Assembly (NCBI GenBank): GCA_016720425.1
Contig: JADKKQ010000001.1
Span: 620,001 to 684,000, forward strand
Direction: 5' to 3'
Source of the DNA: Betaproteobacteria bacterium
GTDB lineage: Bacteria; Pseudomonadota; Gammaproteobacteria; Burkholderiales; Casimicrobiaceae
DNA: 64,000 bases
Part shown: piece after piece, positions 27,877 through 35,230 of the stretch
Position numbering within the stretch: the first letter of the stretch is position 1
How the letters are laid out: every line of letters begins with the position of its first letter
Program-made: the position numbers and the translations under genes
Notes under the pieces: generated by a model
The model's database searches: none
What the model saw: the letters and a program-made list of their open reading frames with translations, nothing else
What the model was told of the DNA's origin: nothing

Positions 27877-29406
27877 ATGTGGGACGTCATCGTCGTCGGC
27901 TCCGGCATCAGCGGTCTCACGGCCGCCGCGGCACTCGCGCGCCGCGGCAGACGCGTGCTCGTGCTCGAGCAGCACACGATTCCCGGCGGCCTGACCCAGA
28001 CGTTTCGCCGCCAGGACTGGGTGTTCGCCACCGGCGTGCACTACGTCACCGACGTTGGTGACGAGCCGGGGCCGGCCGGCGGCTTCGGTCGCCTGTTGTC
28101 GTGGATGACCGACGGCGCACTGCAGTTCGCCTCGTGCGGCAATCCGTACGACATCGTGCGCCAGCCGGGACTCGAGTTCGGCATCCAGCATCCGCAGTCG
28201 GCCTACCGCGCGGCATTGCTGGCGCGCTTTCCTGATCAGCATGCGGCAATCGAGCGCTGGTTTGCGGACGTGGCCGCCGCGCGCCACGCAGCGTTCACGC
28301 TGTTGGCCGCGCGCGGCATGCCCGAGTGGCTCGCCCGAGGGTTGCGGTGGTGGCGCGGCGCCGAACTGCAGCAGTGGACCGGGCGCACGCTGGCGCAGCG
28401 TCTGGCCGAAGTCGACGATGCGCGGCTGCGCGCCGTTCTGGGCGCGCGCTGGGGCAACTACGGTGCACCGCCCGAGGTCGCGCCCTTCGTCGAACACGCA
28501 CTCGTCACCGGAGCGTACGACCACGGCGCGTACTACCCGATCGGCGGGCCGGCGCGTTTCGCCGAGGCGCTGCGAGCGCCGGTCGAGCGCGCCGGCGGCG
28601 AGCTTCGGCTCGGCGCCGACGTGCGAGAGATCGTCGTCCACGGCGGCCGCGCGCGCGGCGTTCGCATCCTGCATGACGGCCGCGAGCAGGTCGAGCGCGC
28701 CGGACACGTGATTTCGACGATCGGCGTCGGCAACACGCTCGCCCGGCTCGACGCCGCGCTCGCCGCCGACTGGCGCGCTGCCGCGGCACGGCTGCGCCCC
28801 GGCCTCGCAATGGTGGTGCTCTATCTGGGCTTTGAAGGCGACATCGCCGGCGCCGGCGCGTCGGCCGCCAACGTCTGGCTCTACGAGAGCGACGACATCG
28901 GTGCCGTCTGGAGTGCGCCGGCCGACGACGACGCGCCCGGCCTGTTCGTCTCGTTCCCGTCGTTGAAGGACCCGGCGCACGAAGGACCGCCCACCGCAGA
29001 AGTGCTGGCCGTGTGCGACGCGCGCGCCTTCGAGCCATGGCTGCACGCGGCGCCGGGCGAACCTAGGCCCGAGGAGTACCTGGCACTCAAGGCGTGGATC
29101 GAGCAGCGGCTGCTCGCCCAGTTCGAGCGCAATTTCCCCGCGCTGGCGCCGATGGTGCGCTTTCACGAACTATCGACGCCGCTGACGCAGGCGAGCTTCG
29201 TGCGCACACCCGATGGCGCTACCTACGGCATCGAGATGAGCGCAGAGCGCCTTGCCTCGCCCGCGCTGAATGTGCGCACGCCAGTGCCGGGTCTGCTGCT
29301 TGCCGGCCAGGACGTGAGCGGCGCCGGGGTCGAGGCCTCAAGCATGAGCGGCCTGATGGCCGCCGCGGCGATCGAACCCGCGCTGCTGCGGCAGTTGCGG
29401 GCCTGA
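27877..29406 (+). CDS. RetSat/CrtI-like FAD-dependent oxidoreductase
   Basis: 509 residues. ATG 27877 is six bases after a GGGGGG site (a GTG at 27871 is the alternative). The Rossmann dinucleotide site is VIVVGSGISGLTAAAALARR, followed by LVLEQHTIPGGLTQTFRRQD and ATGVHYVTDVG. The C-terminal FAD site is PGLLLAGQDVSGAGVEASSM. This is the all-trans-retinol 13,14-reductase/carotenoid isomerase-desaturase group. Members reduce or isomerise long polyene or fatty substrates. No carotenoid genes are near; the operon partner is an Acg-type oxidoreductase and a TetR gene follows, so a small inducible redox operon is likely. Confidence 0.85.
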   Translation: MWDVIVVGSGISGLTAAAALARRGRRVLVLEQHTIPGGLTQTFRRQDWVFATGVHYVTDVGDEPGPAGGFGRLLSWMTDGALQFASCGNPYDIVRQPGLEFGIQHPQSAYRAALLARFPDQHAAIERWFADVAAARHAAFTLLAARGMPEWLARGLRWWRGAELQQWTGRTLAQRLAEVDDARLRAVLGARWGNYGAPPEVAPFVEHALVTGAYDHGAYYPIGGPARFAEALRAPVERAGGELRLGADVREIVVHGGRARGVRILHDGREQVERAGHVISTIGVGNTLARLDAALAADWRAAAARLRPGLAMVVLYLGFEGDIAGAGASAANVWLYESDDIGAVWSAPADDDAPGLFVSFPSLKDPAHEGPPTAEVLAVCDARAFEPWLHAAPGEPRPEEYLALKAWIEQRLLAQFERNFPALAPMVRFHELSTPLTQASFVRTPDGATYGIEMSAERLASPALNVRTPVPGLLLAGQDVSGAGVEASSMSGLMAAAAIEPALLRQLRA

Positions 29407-29439
29407 AGGCGTCAGGAGATCCCGTTGGACTGATGGCCA

Positions 29440-30090
29440 ATGATGATTCCCGACACGCTCGCACCACCGCCGCCGCGTAGGCGCGACCGCGCGGCCACCG
29501 AAGAGCGCATCCTGACCGCCGTCGGCGAAGTGCTCGCGCGCGACGGATTCGCCGCGATCGGCGTCAATGCGATTGCAAAGCAGGCCGGCGTCGACAAGGT
29601 GCTGATCTATCGCTATTTCGGTGGCCTGCCCGAGTTGCTGCGCACCTGGGGCGCCAGCGGCCGCTTCTGGCCGCGCGTCTCGGACTTGCTCAGCGGCGAC
29701 CCGCCGGCGCTGCTCGCGCTGCCGCCGGCCGAGCGCTACGCACGCTTCTTCCGCCACTTCATCGACGAGCTGCGCGTGCGCCCGCTCACGCTCGAAGTGC
29801 TGGCCGCCGAAGTCGTCGAACGCAACGAGCTGACGGCAATCCTCGAAGCCGAGCGCGAGGCCTGGGGCGACGAGGCCACGCGCGTGCTCGGCGGCGAGGA
29901 CTTCGCAGCTCGACCGCACATGCGCGGCGTGACGCTGCTGCTCGTCGCCGGCGTGCAGCACCTGGCGCTGCGCAGCCGCAAGATCCGCATCTTCGGTGGT
30001 GTCGACCTGCGCAGCGACGAGGGCTGGGACGAGCTGAAGCGCTCGATCGACGAACTGGCTCACCGCCTGTTCACAGCGTCGCACGCGTGA
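29440..30090 (+). CDS. TetR-family transcriptional regulator
   Basis: 216 residues. After a Pro/Arg-rich start (MMIPDTLAPPPPRRRDRAAT) the TetR helix-turn-helix is clear: EERILTAVGEVLARDGFAAI, GVNAIAKQAGVDKVLIYRYF. The ligand-binding part follows without further assignment. ATG 29440 or 29443. It lies 33 bases after the RetSat-like gene in the same direction and probably controls that operon by repression; no clear palindromic operator was found. Confidence 0.88.
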   Translation: MMIPDTLAPPPPRRRDRAATEERILTAVGEVLARDGFAAIGVNAIAKQAGVDKVLIYRYFGGLPELLRTWGASGRFWPRVSDLLSGDPPALLALPPAERYARFFRHFIDELRVRPLTLEVLAAEVVERNELTAILEAEREAWGDEATRVLGGEDFAARPHMRGVTLLLVAGVQHLALRSRKIRIFGGVDLRSDEGWDELKRSIDELAHRLFTASHA

Positions 30091-30294
30091 GGGCCGGAAG
30101 CCGAAGGCCCGCTGGCCGCCTGCCGGACCCTTGTGGTCACATAGCGGCGCCAGGGCATGCGCTCGCTGCCCTGCGCTGCGGCGCCGAGCCTTGCGCCGGG
30201 CTGATGCCCTGGTCATCCAAACGCGATGGACAGCCGATGGCTGCGATGGGAATTTGATCGACTCGGAGTGCTCCTTGTCACGGCTGCGGTGCCC

Positions 30295-30816
30295 TCAAAG
30301 AGCCTGTTCGGTCGGGGCCAGATTCACTCGCGTCGACAAGGCGTGCAGGGCGATGGCGTGCAGCATGTCACTCACCGTGGTGCAGGCATCGGTCAAGACG
30401 GTGACCTTCTTGTAGCGATCGGCCTGACGCGACAGCGCAGTGTGCGTCACGCAGTTCTGGGTCATCATCCCGCACACGATCAGCTCGTCGACGCCCAACT
30501 GCTGCAACGTCTCGTGCAGGTTGGTGCGCTCGAAACTGTCGGCGAAGTGTTTGACCACGACCGGCGCGTCCGGTGCGGCATCGCGGATGCGGGGGTGAAT
30601 CTCGACGCCAGGGGTGCCGGCGTTGAAGAACGGTGCGATTCCCCGTTGCGGGTCGGCAACATGCTGCACATGCACCACCGGGATGCCTTTGGCGCGTGCG
30701 TTTGCGATGGCGCGCTCGATGGCGAGCAGTGTCGCGTCGGTATTGGCGAGCGGGAAGGCGCCGCCGGGGAAGTAGTCGTTTTGCAGATCGATGACGATCA
30801 GCGCGGGTTTGCTCAT
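30295..30816 (-). CDS. Isochorismatase-family cysteine hydrolase
   Basis: 173 residues from ATG 30816, preceded by GGAGAACCAGGA. The catalytic triad of the family is complete: Asp10 in ALIVIDLQNDYFPGGAF, Lys89 in VVVKHFADSF and Cys122 in GMMTQNCVTHTA. Such enzymes hydrolyse amides or vinyl ethers (nicotinamidase, ureidoacrylate and related). Divergent from a GlxA-type AraC regulator, an arrangement common for this family and suggesting that the regulator controls it. Confidence 0.87.
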   Translation of the reverse strand: MSKPALIVIDLQNDYFPGGAFPLANTDATLLAIERAIANARAKGIPVVHVQHVADPQRGIAPFFNAGTPGVEIHPRIRDAAPDAPVVVKHFADSFERTNLHETLQQLGVDELIVCGMMTQNCVTHTALSRQADRYKKVTVLTDACTTVSDMLHAIALHALSTRVNLAPTEQAL

Positions 30817-30960
30817 GGTCCTGGTTCTCCGGGAGGTGGTCACGCAACGGTGACGACCCCTCCATTTTTCGGGTTTGGGCCGATCGACGCCATTGGCCTG
30901 ATTCTCAATTCGCGTTAAGATTGGGCCAATATCCCATCCATTTCTTCATCGTTCGCCTTG

Positions 30961-31989
30961 ATGACCGCTCGTTCGACTGAAGCCCGCCAGCGTGTCCGTG
31001 TCGCGGTGGTCGCCTTTGACGGGATCAGCCCTTTTCATCTGGCCATTCCCGGCGTGGTCTTCGGCGAGGCGCCGCCCACGCCCAATCCGTTCGAGCTTGT
31101 CTTCTGCGCTGCAGAGCCTCAACCACTCACCACCAGCGCGGGCTATCGAATCTCCGGAATCGCTGGCTTGCGGGCGCTGCATCGTGCCGACGTCGTCGTG
31201 GTGCCGAGCTGGCGCAACGTGAACGAGCGCCCCCCTGAAGCCCTGCTGCGCGCGCTGCGTTCCGCCAGAGCGGCCGGCGCGCAAATCGTCGGCTTGTGCC
31301 TTGGCGCCTATGTGCTGGCCGAGGCCGGGTTGCTTGACAACCGCCGGGCGACCACCCATTGGGAATATGCCGAGCAAATGGCGAAGCGGTTTCCCGCGAT
31401 TCAGGTCGAGCCGGACGTGCTCTACGTCGACGACGGAGGCGTGATGACTTCAGCCGGCACGGCCGCGGGGTTGGACGCCTGCCTTGAACTTGTGCGGCAG
31501 CGAGTGGGTGCCGCGCGCGCCAGCCAGGTGGCCCGGCGGCTGGTGATTCCACCCCATCGAGCGGGTGGGCAGGCGCAGTTCATCGAGCATCCGCTTCCGC
31601 TGACCACGGGCGGCCATCGTCTGTCGCAGCTGATTGAATCGGTGCGCACGCGCTTGCACGAGACCCACAGCCTTGACAGCCTGGCTGCAGAAGCGCGGAT
31701 GAGTCGGCGCACCTTCACCCGCCAGTTCAAGGCGCTGACGGGCTCCACCGTCCTGACTTGGCTTCTCACGGAACGCCTGCATCTCGTCCAGCAACTCCTG
31801 GAGCGGACCGATCAGTCCATCGAGCGAATCGCCGAACTGGCGGGGTTCGGGTCCGCCGAGGCATTACGGCATCACTTTCGCAGGGCCTTCCACATCGCTC
31901 CGATCGACTGGCGGCGAAGTTTTCGTGGTGAAGCGCTGGATCAGGCGACGGAGGGAACCCGCCTGGCCGACACACGCTCGACCCATTGA
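30961..31989 (+). CDS. GlxA-family transcriptional regulator (DJ-1/PfpI plus AraC HTH)
   Basis: 342 residues. The N-terminal DJ-1/PfpI-like domain has RVRVAVVAFDGISPFHLAIP and the nucleophile-elbow-like GLCLGAYVLAEAGLLDNRRA. The C-terminal AraC double helix-turn-helix has SLDSLAAEARMSRRTFTRQF and SIERIAELAGFGSAEALRHH followed by FRRAF. Proteins of this build sense small metabolites and activate neighbouring catabolic genes. ATG 30961 has no strong ribosome binding site. Divergent from the isochorismatase gene with about 145 bases between, which should hold both promoters. Confidence 0.9.
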   Translation: MTARSTEARQRVRVAVVAFDGISPFHLAIPGVVFGEAPPTPNPFELVFCAAEPQPLTTSAGYRISGIAGLRALHRADVVVVPSWRNVNERPPEALLRALRSARAAGAQIVGLCLGAYVLAEAGLLDNRRATTHWEYAEQMAKRFPAIQVEPDVLYVDDGGVMTSAGTAAGLDACLELVRQRVGAARASQVARRLVIPPHRAGGQAQFIEHPLPLTTGGHRLSQLIESVRTRLHETHSLDSLAAEARMSRRTFTRQFKALTGSTVLTWLLTERLHLVQQLLERTDQSIERIAELAGFGSAEALRHHFRRAFHIAPIDWRRSFRGEALDQATEGTRLADTRSTH

Positions 31990-32340
31990 AGAACAAGCGA
32001 GCCTGCGTGCGCTCCGGCGAAGAAGTTGGCGCCGGTTGTGAGAGAGCGGAGAGCGAAAGAGAGTCGAACCCGGCGACTTCCGGGCGTCCGGCCACTAGCC
32101 CGTGGCACATGCAGATCGGCGCCGAACCCGCGTGGTGTCGCGGAACCCGGAAATGAAGACGCCCAACCGATAGAGGTTGGGCGCTGAATGGTGGTCGTGG
32201 AGTGCGCTGTTGTGTCCAACGGCGCTTTCACAGTATTGCGCGTTACCGCGTAAATGGCCGGTCGTGCGTTGGGGGCCGCGCTCATTGAGCGCAGCAGCTA
32301 TTCCTGGCCGAGCTGGTAACGCTCGTCAACCTGCGTCAGG
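31990..32340. other. Intergenic region with tRNA-like debris and a strong hairpin
   Basis: No protein gene seen. Around 32055-32075 the minus strand reads CCGGGTTCGACTC, which looks like a tRNA T-arm, but two stem pairs fail and no matching acceptor or anticodon arm exists. A perfect 9-bp hairpin follows at 32160-32183 and then TGGTGG at 32189-32194, the pattern seen at the 3' side of the intact tRNA-Ala at 35 kb. The region may hold remains of a tRNA locus. Confidence 0.4.
32160..32183. terminator. Perfect 9-bp hairpin, possible terminator
   Basis: CGCCCAACC and GGTTGGGCG pair perfectly around a 6-base loop (GATAGA). Read on the minus strand it is followed by TCTTCATTTCC, a weak T-rich tail, so it could end minus-strand transcription coming from higigBA-type genes or a lost tRNA. 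Confidence 0.45.
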
Positions 32341-32688
32341 TCAAATGGTCGCGAGGCGCTGCACCGTGTCGGGATACTGCTTTACCAGGTTGATCAGCAA
32401 CGCGGCCTGCGCATTGGGCTTCGCCCGCCCTTGTTCCCAGTTCTCCAGGGTGCGCACGTTGGTGCGCAGATAGACGGCGAACAGCGCGCGGGAGAGATTG
32501 AGCTTCTCCCGCATCCGCACCAAATCGCGCGGCGTGACTTTGGGTGCCGGCTTGTAGACGACGGCGTGCGCGCGCAGCGTGCGCTTGCCCTCACGCTGCT
32601 CGGTCAGCGCCGCCATGCCCTCGGAGAGCTCGGCGAAGAGGTCGCGCTTTGCGGCGCGAGCCGGCTTCGGATTGGTAGTCGCCGTCAT
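32341..32688 (-). CDS. HigA-like antitoxin, XRE-family HTH
   Basis: 115 residues from ATG 32688. The C-terminal half is a Cro/XRE helix-turn-helix: VTPRDLVRMREKLNLSRALF, AVYLRTNVRTLENWEQGRAK, then a helix ending VKQYPDTVQRLATI. The N-terminal half is charged and likely binds the toxin. ATG 32688 overlaps the toxin stop (ATGA), so it is the second gene of a toxin-first pair, as in higBA. It would neutralise the toxin and repress the shared promoter, where a perfect palindrome is present. Confidence 0.87.
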   Translation of the reverse strand: MTATTNPKPARAAKRDLFAELSEGMAALTEQREGKRTLRAHAVVYKPAPKVTPRDLVRMREKLNLSRALFAVYLRTNVRTLENWEQGRAKPNAQAALLINLVKQYPDTVQRLATI

Positions 32689-33029
32689 GTCGGTCTCCCT
32701 GCTTCCAGTTCCGCCTTGATCAGCGCCTTCAACGCCTTGCGCTGCTGCGCGGTCAGGTCCGCCATCTCGTCCATGTCGTACAGGGTGAAGAGCCAGAAAT
32801 GCAATCCGGAATCCCACCAGTAGTAGATCACCCGCAGACCACCGCGTTTACCCTTCCCGCGCCGGACATCGGCGAAGCGTAGCTTGCGCAGTCCGCCAGT
32901 CTCCGGAATCGGATCGCCCGCTTCCGGGTGCTTCATCAGAAGATCCTGCAAAGCCCGGAAAGTGTTGTCGTCGAGATACTCGGCGCGATGGCGGCCAAAG
33001 GCGGGCAGCTCGAGGAAAATTGCCCTCGT
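32685..33029 (-). CDS. HigB/RelE-family toxin with non-standard or lost start codon
   Basis: The frame encodes (T)RAIFLELPAFGRHRAEYL, DDNTFRALQDLLMKHPEAGD, GTGGLRKL-like ETGGLRKLRFADVRRGKGKR and GGLRVIYYWWDSG, with the end MADLTAQQRKALKALIKAEL. This is the usual RelE/ParE-superfamily HigB toxin, an mRNA-cleaving ribosome-dependent RNase in known members. Relatives of about 110 residues begin just before the AIFLELP-like strand. Here the codon at that place (33029) is ACG, one base from ATG. The first ordinary start is TTG 32951, which would remove 26 residues including the first strand. Either ACG is used, at low efficiency, or the toxin has decayed. It overlaps the antitoxin by four bases. 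Confidence 0.72.
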   Translation of the reverse strand, partial: TRAIFLELPAFGRHRAEYLDDNTFRALQDLLMKHPEAGDPIPETGGLRKLRFADVRRGKGKRGGLRVIYYWWDSGLHFWLFTLYDMDEMADLTAQQRKALKALIKAELEAGRPT

Positions 33030-33035
33030 CGACCA

Positions 33036-33056
33036 ATTATACGCAAGTTGCGTATA
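33036..33056 (-). promoter_or_regulatory. higBA promoter with overlapping 19-bp palindromic operator
   Basis: TATACGCAA-G-TTGCGTATA (33038-33056) is a perfect 9+1+9 palindrome. Its left end shares bases with a perfect minus-strand -10 box TATAAT (33041-33036). Binding there would block RNA polymerase, as expected for autoregulation by the HigA-type antitoxin. The -35 is weak. Transcription would begin close to 33029, right at the expected toxin start, suggesting a leaderless or near-leaderless transcript. Confidence 0.78.
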
Positions 33057-33169
33057 TACGAAAATCGGGTGGATGACCCCTACACGACAGGCCGCGTTGC
33101 TAGTCGGCGCCTTTTACCGTGCTGCGCATATGCGAGGGCCGCGGCACCCGCTGAGCGCGGCCCGGCGCC

Positions 33170-33490
33170 TCATACCGGCGAGGACAGCTTCAGCCCGACG
33201 ATGCCGGCGACGATCAGCCCCAGGCTCACCAGTCGCCCGGTGTTGGCGGGCTCGCCCAGCAGCACGATACCGAGGATGGCGGTGCCGACCGCGCCGACGC
33301 CGACCCACACCGCGTAGGACGTGCCCACCGGCAGCGACTTCATCGCCAGGCCGAGCAGGCCCAGGCTGACGATCATCGCCAGCACCGTGCCCACGGTGGG
33401 CCACGGCCGCGTAAAGCCGTCGGTGTACTTCAGGCCGATGGCCCAGCCGACTTCGAACAGACCCGCCAACACCAACAGAAACCAGTCCAT
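33170..33490 (-). CDS. gdx: SMR-family guanidinium exporter (Gdx/SugE type)
   Basis: 106 residues from ATG 33490 ([20 protein letters not shown]), with a GGGGGG site upstream; the frame is open to 33526. Four membrane helices and the essential Glu13 are present. [20 protein letters not shown] and [20 protein letters not shown] are typical of the SugE/Gdx branch rather than EmrE. The dimeric antiporter exports guanidinium in exchange for protons. I looked for a guanidine riboswitch upstream and could not identify one. Confidence 0.88.
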   Translation of the reverse strand: MDWFLLVLAGLFEVGWAIGLKYTDGFTRPWPTVGTVLAMIVSLGLLGLAMKSLPVGTSYAVWVGVGAVGTAILGIVLLGEPANTGRLVSLGLIVAGIVGLKLSSPV

Positions 33491-33773
33491 GCGCCCCCCC
33501 GTTGCCCAGGTTGTCGTGGGCGTCATTATGGGGTGGCGCGCTGATCCCGCACTCGGTAGTCACTGGGCGCGCCCAGCGCGTCTTGCTGGCGCGCTACTTG
33601 CGCCGATGATTCGGGCGCGGACTTCCGTGGCACTCGCTCTTGTTCGATTTGCCGCCGGGTCAACCTACGCCGGGCCGCCAAAAGAACTTGAGAAGCCGTG
33701 CAACCATGAAGGTGCGGCCGGAATCAACAGGCCCCCGCGCGCAGTGGGGTCTGTGTTCGGGCTGGACCTACTG

Positions 33774-34316
33774 TTATTGCTTGCGGCGGCAGAAGCCGAG
33801 TCCGGCAAGGCCGAGACCGAGTAGCGCGAGGGTGGCGGGTTCGGGAACCGCCAAGGGGCCGTTTGTGCTAACCGTCCCGTTGCCGATCCCAGTGATACCT
33901 TTCGAGCTATATGCGAAGCCGGGCAGTGTCAGATCCCATCCAACAGCCCACTCCGGGCCCCCGCTAGCGTACACACTGCACCCCCCCGCCCAACAAGAGT
34001 TTCCAAAAGCCGCAAGGGTGAGATTTCCGGCTACGTCGAACCCAAGGCGACCGGTGTTTGCCGTCGTTTCGTCGTAAGCGACCCCATCCCATGTGAAGTC
34101 CAAATCGGTGAGTAGGGCAGTCCCGTCGACGACACCCGGCAACGACACAGGAACGCTAGCGGTGTCGTAGGTGAATGTTCCCGTCGATGTCACTCCGGTC
34201 ATCGAGCCAGTGGTCCCCACGACGGTGAATTCGTAGGTGATCGGTGATGCCATCGCCGGGATTGTTGTTGCACCCAAAAGGTACGCCCCGGCCAGTGCCA
34301 AACCAATCTTCTTCAT
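33774..34316 (-). CDS. PEP-CTERM sorting-signal protein
   Basis: 180 residues. Signal peptide MKKIGLALAGAYLLGATTIP then AMAS. The mature part is Thr/Gly/Ser-rich beta sequence (YEFTVVGTTGSMTGVTSTGT). The C-terminus VPEPATLALLGLGLAGLGFC then RRKQ is a complete PEP-CTERM tripartite signal (VPEP, membrane helix, basic end) recognised by exosortase. The exosortase itself is not in the window. The gene is less GC-rich than its neighbours, compatible with recent acquisition or weaker codon bias. A GGGAG site precedes the ATG. Confidence 0.92.
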   Translation of the reverse strand: MKKIGLALAGAYLLGATTIPAMASPITYEFTVVGTTGSMTGVTSTGTFTYDTASVPVSLPGVVDGTALLTDLDFTWDGVAYDETTANTGRLGFDVAGNLTLAAFGNSCWAGGCSVYASGGPEWAVGWDLTLPGFAYSSKGITGIGNGTVSTNGPLAVPEPATLALLGLGLAGLGFCRRKQ

Positions 34317-34520
34317 CGTCGCACTCCCAAGTACTCTACGGGTTTGATTGCTGGCGTGTTGGCTGGTCGGACGTCACCGAGAAACGCTGCATACGGGTCC
34401 TCAGCCAGAAGCAGCATTCATGCCGATGCCAAGACGCAGTGAAATAGACCACAATTAAACAATGGGTTAACTGATCACGTAAGCGCGAGCAGCACGGTGG
34501 GGGCTTGATTCCTCGCGACG

Positions 34521-34895
34521 GTGTGTAAGCGATTCCGACACCGGGATCGAAGCATTTGTGAGAGTTGCATCGAACATCATCAGGCCAAGGCCGCGCTCGC
34601 GGACCTCGCCGGCGCCGAACTCGACGCGCTGGTCGCGACGGTGGACGACGGCCCGCAGATCGCGCCCAGCCTCTTCGCTTGGATCGAGCACGTCTGCGAT
34701 TGGGAACAGAACCGGCGGGAGGGTCTGGACTTTCCCCTGCGCCCACCCGAGGACGCGATCGAGCCCAGCGAGGATGCCGCCAGCATCGATGCCGCCCTGC
34801 TGCTGCGGGCTTCCCTGGCGGCGGAAGGGCAGGCCGTGACCGCGCTGCTGGATGCGATCGTCGCGTTGCTGACTGGCAAGGAGCGCCGGCAGTAG
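34521..34895 (+). CDS. Conserved-looking hypothetical protein, possibly 5'-truncated
   Basis: 124 codons from GTG 34521. From about residue 20 the sequence has the regular codon use and amphipathic pattern of a real protein (AALADLAGAELDALVATVDD, GPQIAPSLFAWIEHVCDWEQ, AASIDAALLLRASLAAEGQA). The first 20 residues (MCKRFRHRDRSICESCIEHH) come from the AT-richer flank and look non-coding, so the original N-terminus may have been replaced. Small, acidic, helical; no known family recognised. Confidence 0.5.
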   Translation: MCKRFRHRDRSICESCIEHHQAKAALADLAGAELDALVATVDDGPQIAPSLFAWIEHVCDWEQNRREGLDFPLRPPEDAIEPSEDAASIDAALLLRASLAAEGQAVTALLDAIVALLTGKERRQ

Positions 34896-34983
34896 CTGGG
34901 TCACGCGGGAATCCACGCGCCTTGGGTGACTTGAGGAACTGCGTTTGGGGCGTCGAAACCGATCTTGGCGCTACCCCGGCCCG

Positions 34984-35016
34984 AAACGAAAACGGCCTGC
35001 CCGAAGGCAAGCCGTT
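34984..35016 (-). terminator. Rho-independent terminator of tRNA-Ala
   Basis: On the minus strand AACGGCTTGCC, loop TTCG, GGCAGGCCGTT form an 11-bp stem with one G-U pair, followed by a T-rich tail (TTTTCGTTTC). It starts 9 bases after the tRNA CCA end. Confidence 0.85.
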
Positions 35017-35024
35017 GATTGTTA

Positions 35025-35100
<76 letters not shown>

Positions 35101-35111
35101 ATGGGGAGCGG

Positions 35112-35141
35112 ATTATAGCGCAGCGGCGCGGTCCGCAGCAA
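35112..35141 (-). promoter_or_regulatory. Promoter of tRNA-Ala
   Basis: Minus-strand perfect -10 TATAAT (35117-35112) with TTGCTG (35141-35136) as -35 at 18 bases. Transcription would start about 5-7 bases before the mature tRNA. Confidence 0.65.
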
Positions 35142-35230
35142 ACGGCGCCATTCGTCCGCCGATGTCGTCCGCAGAACTCGCCGTCGGGTGCGGCCGCCTC
35201 CGGAACACCCGGCACGGGGGCCGGCCGCCG

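Noticed and set aside
32040..32110. tRNA-like T-arm (GGTTCGACTC) on the minus strand
   Set aside because: Only three of five T-stem pairs form, and no acceptor, D-arm or anticodon arm can be placed; at most a remnant.
33491..33600. Possible guanidine riboswitch upstream of the Gdx/SugE gene
   Set aside because: Short hairpins including CTGGGCGCGCCCAG (33563-33576) exist, but none of the conserved guanidine-I, -II or -III motifs could be found.
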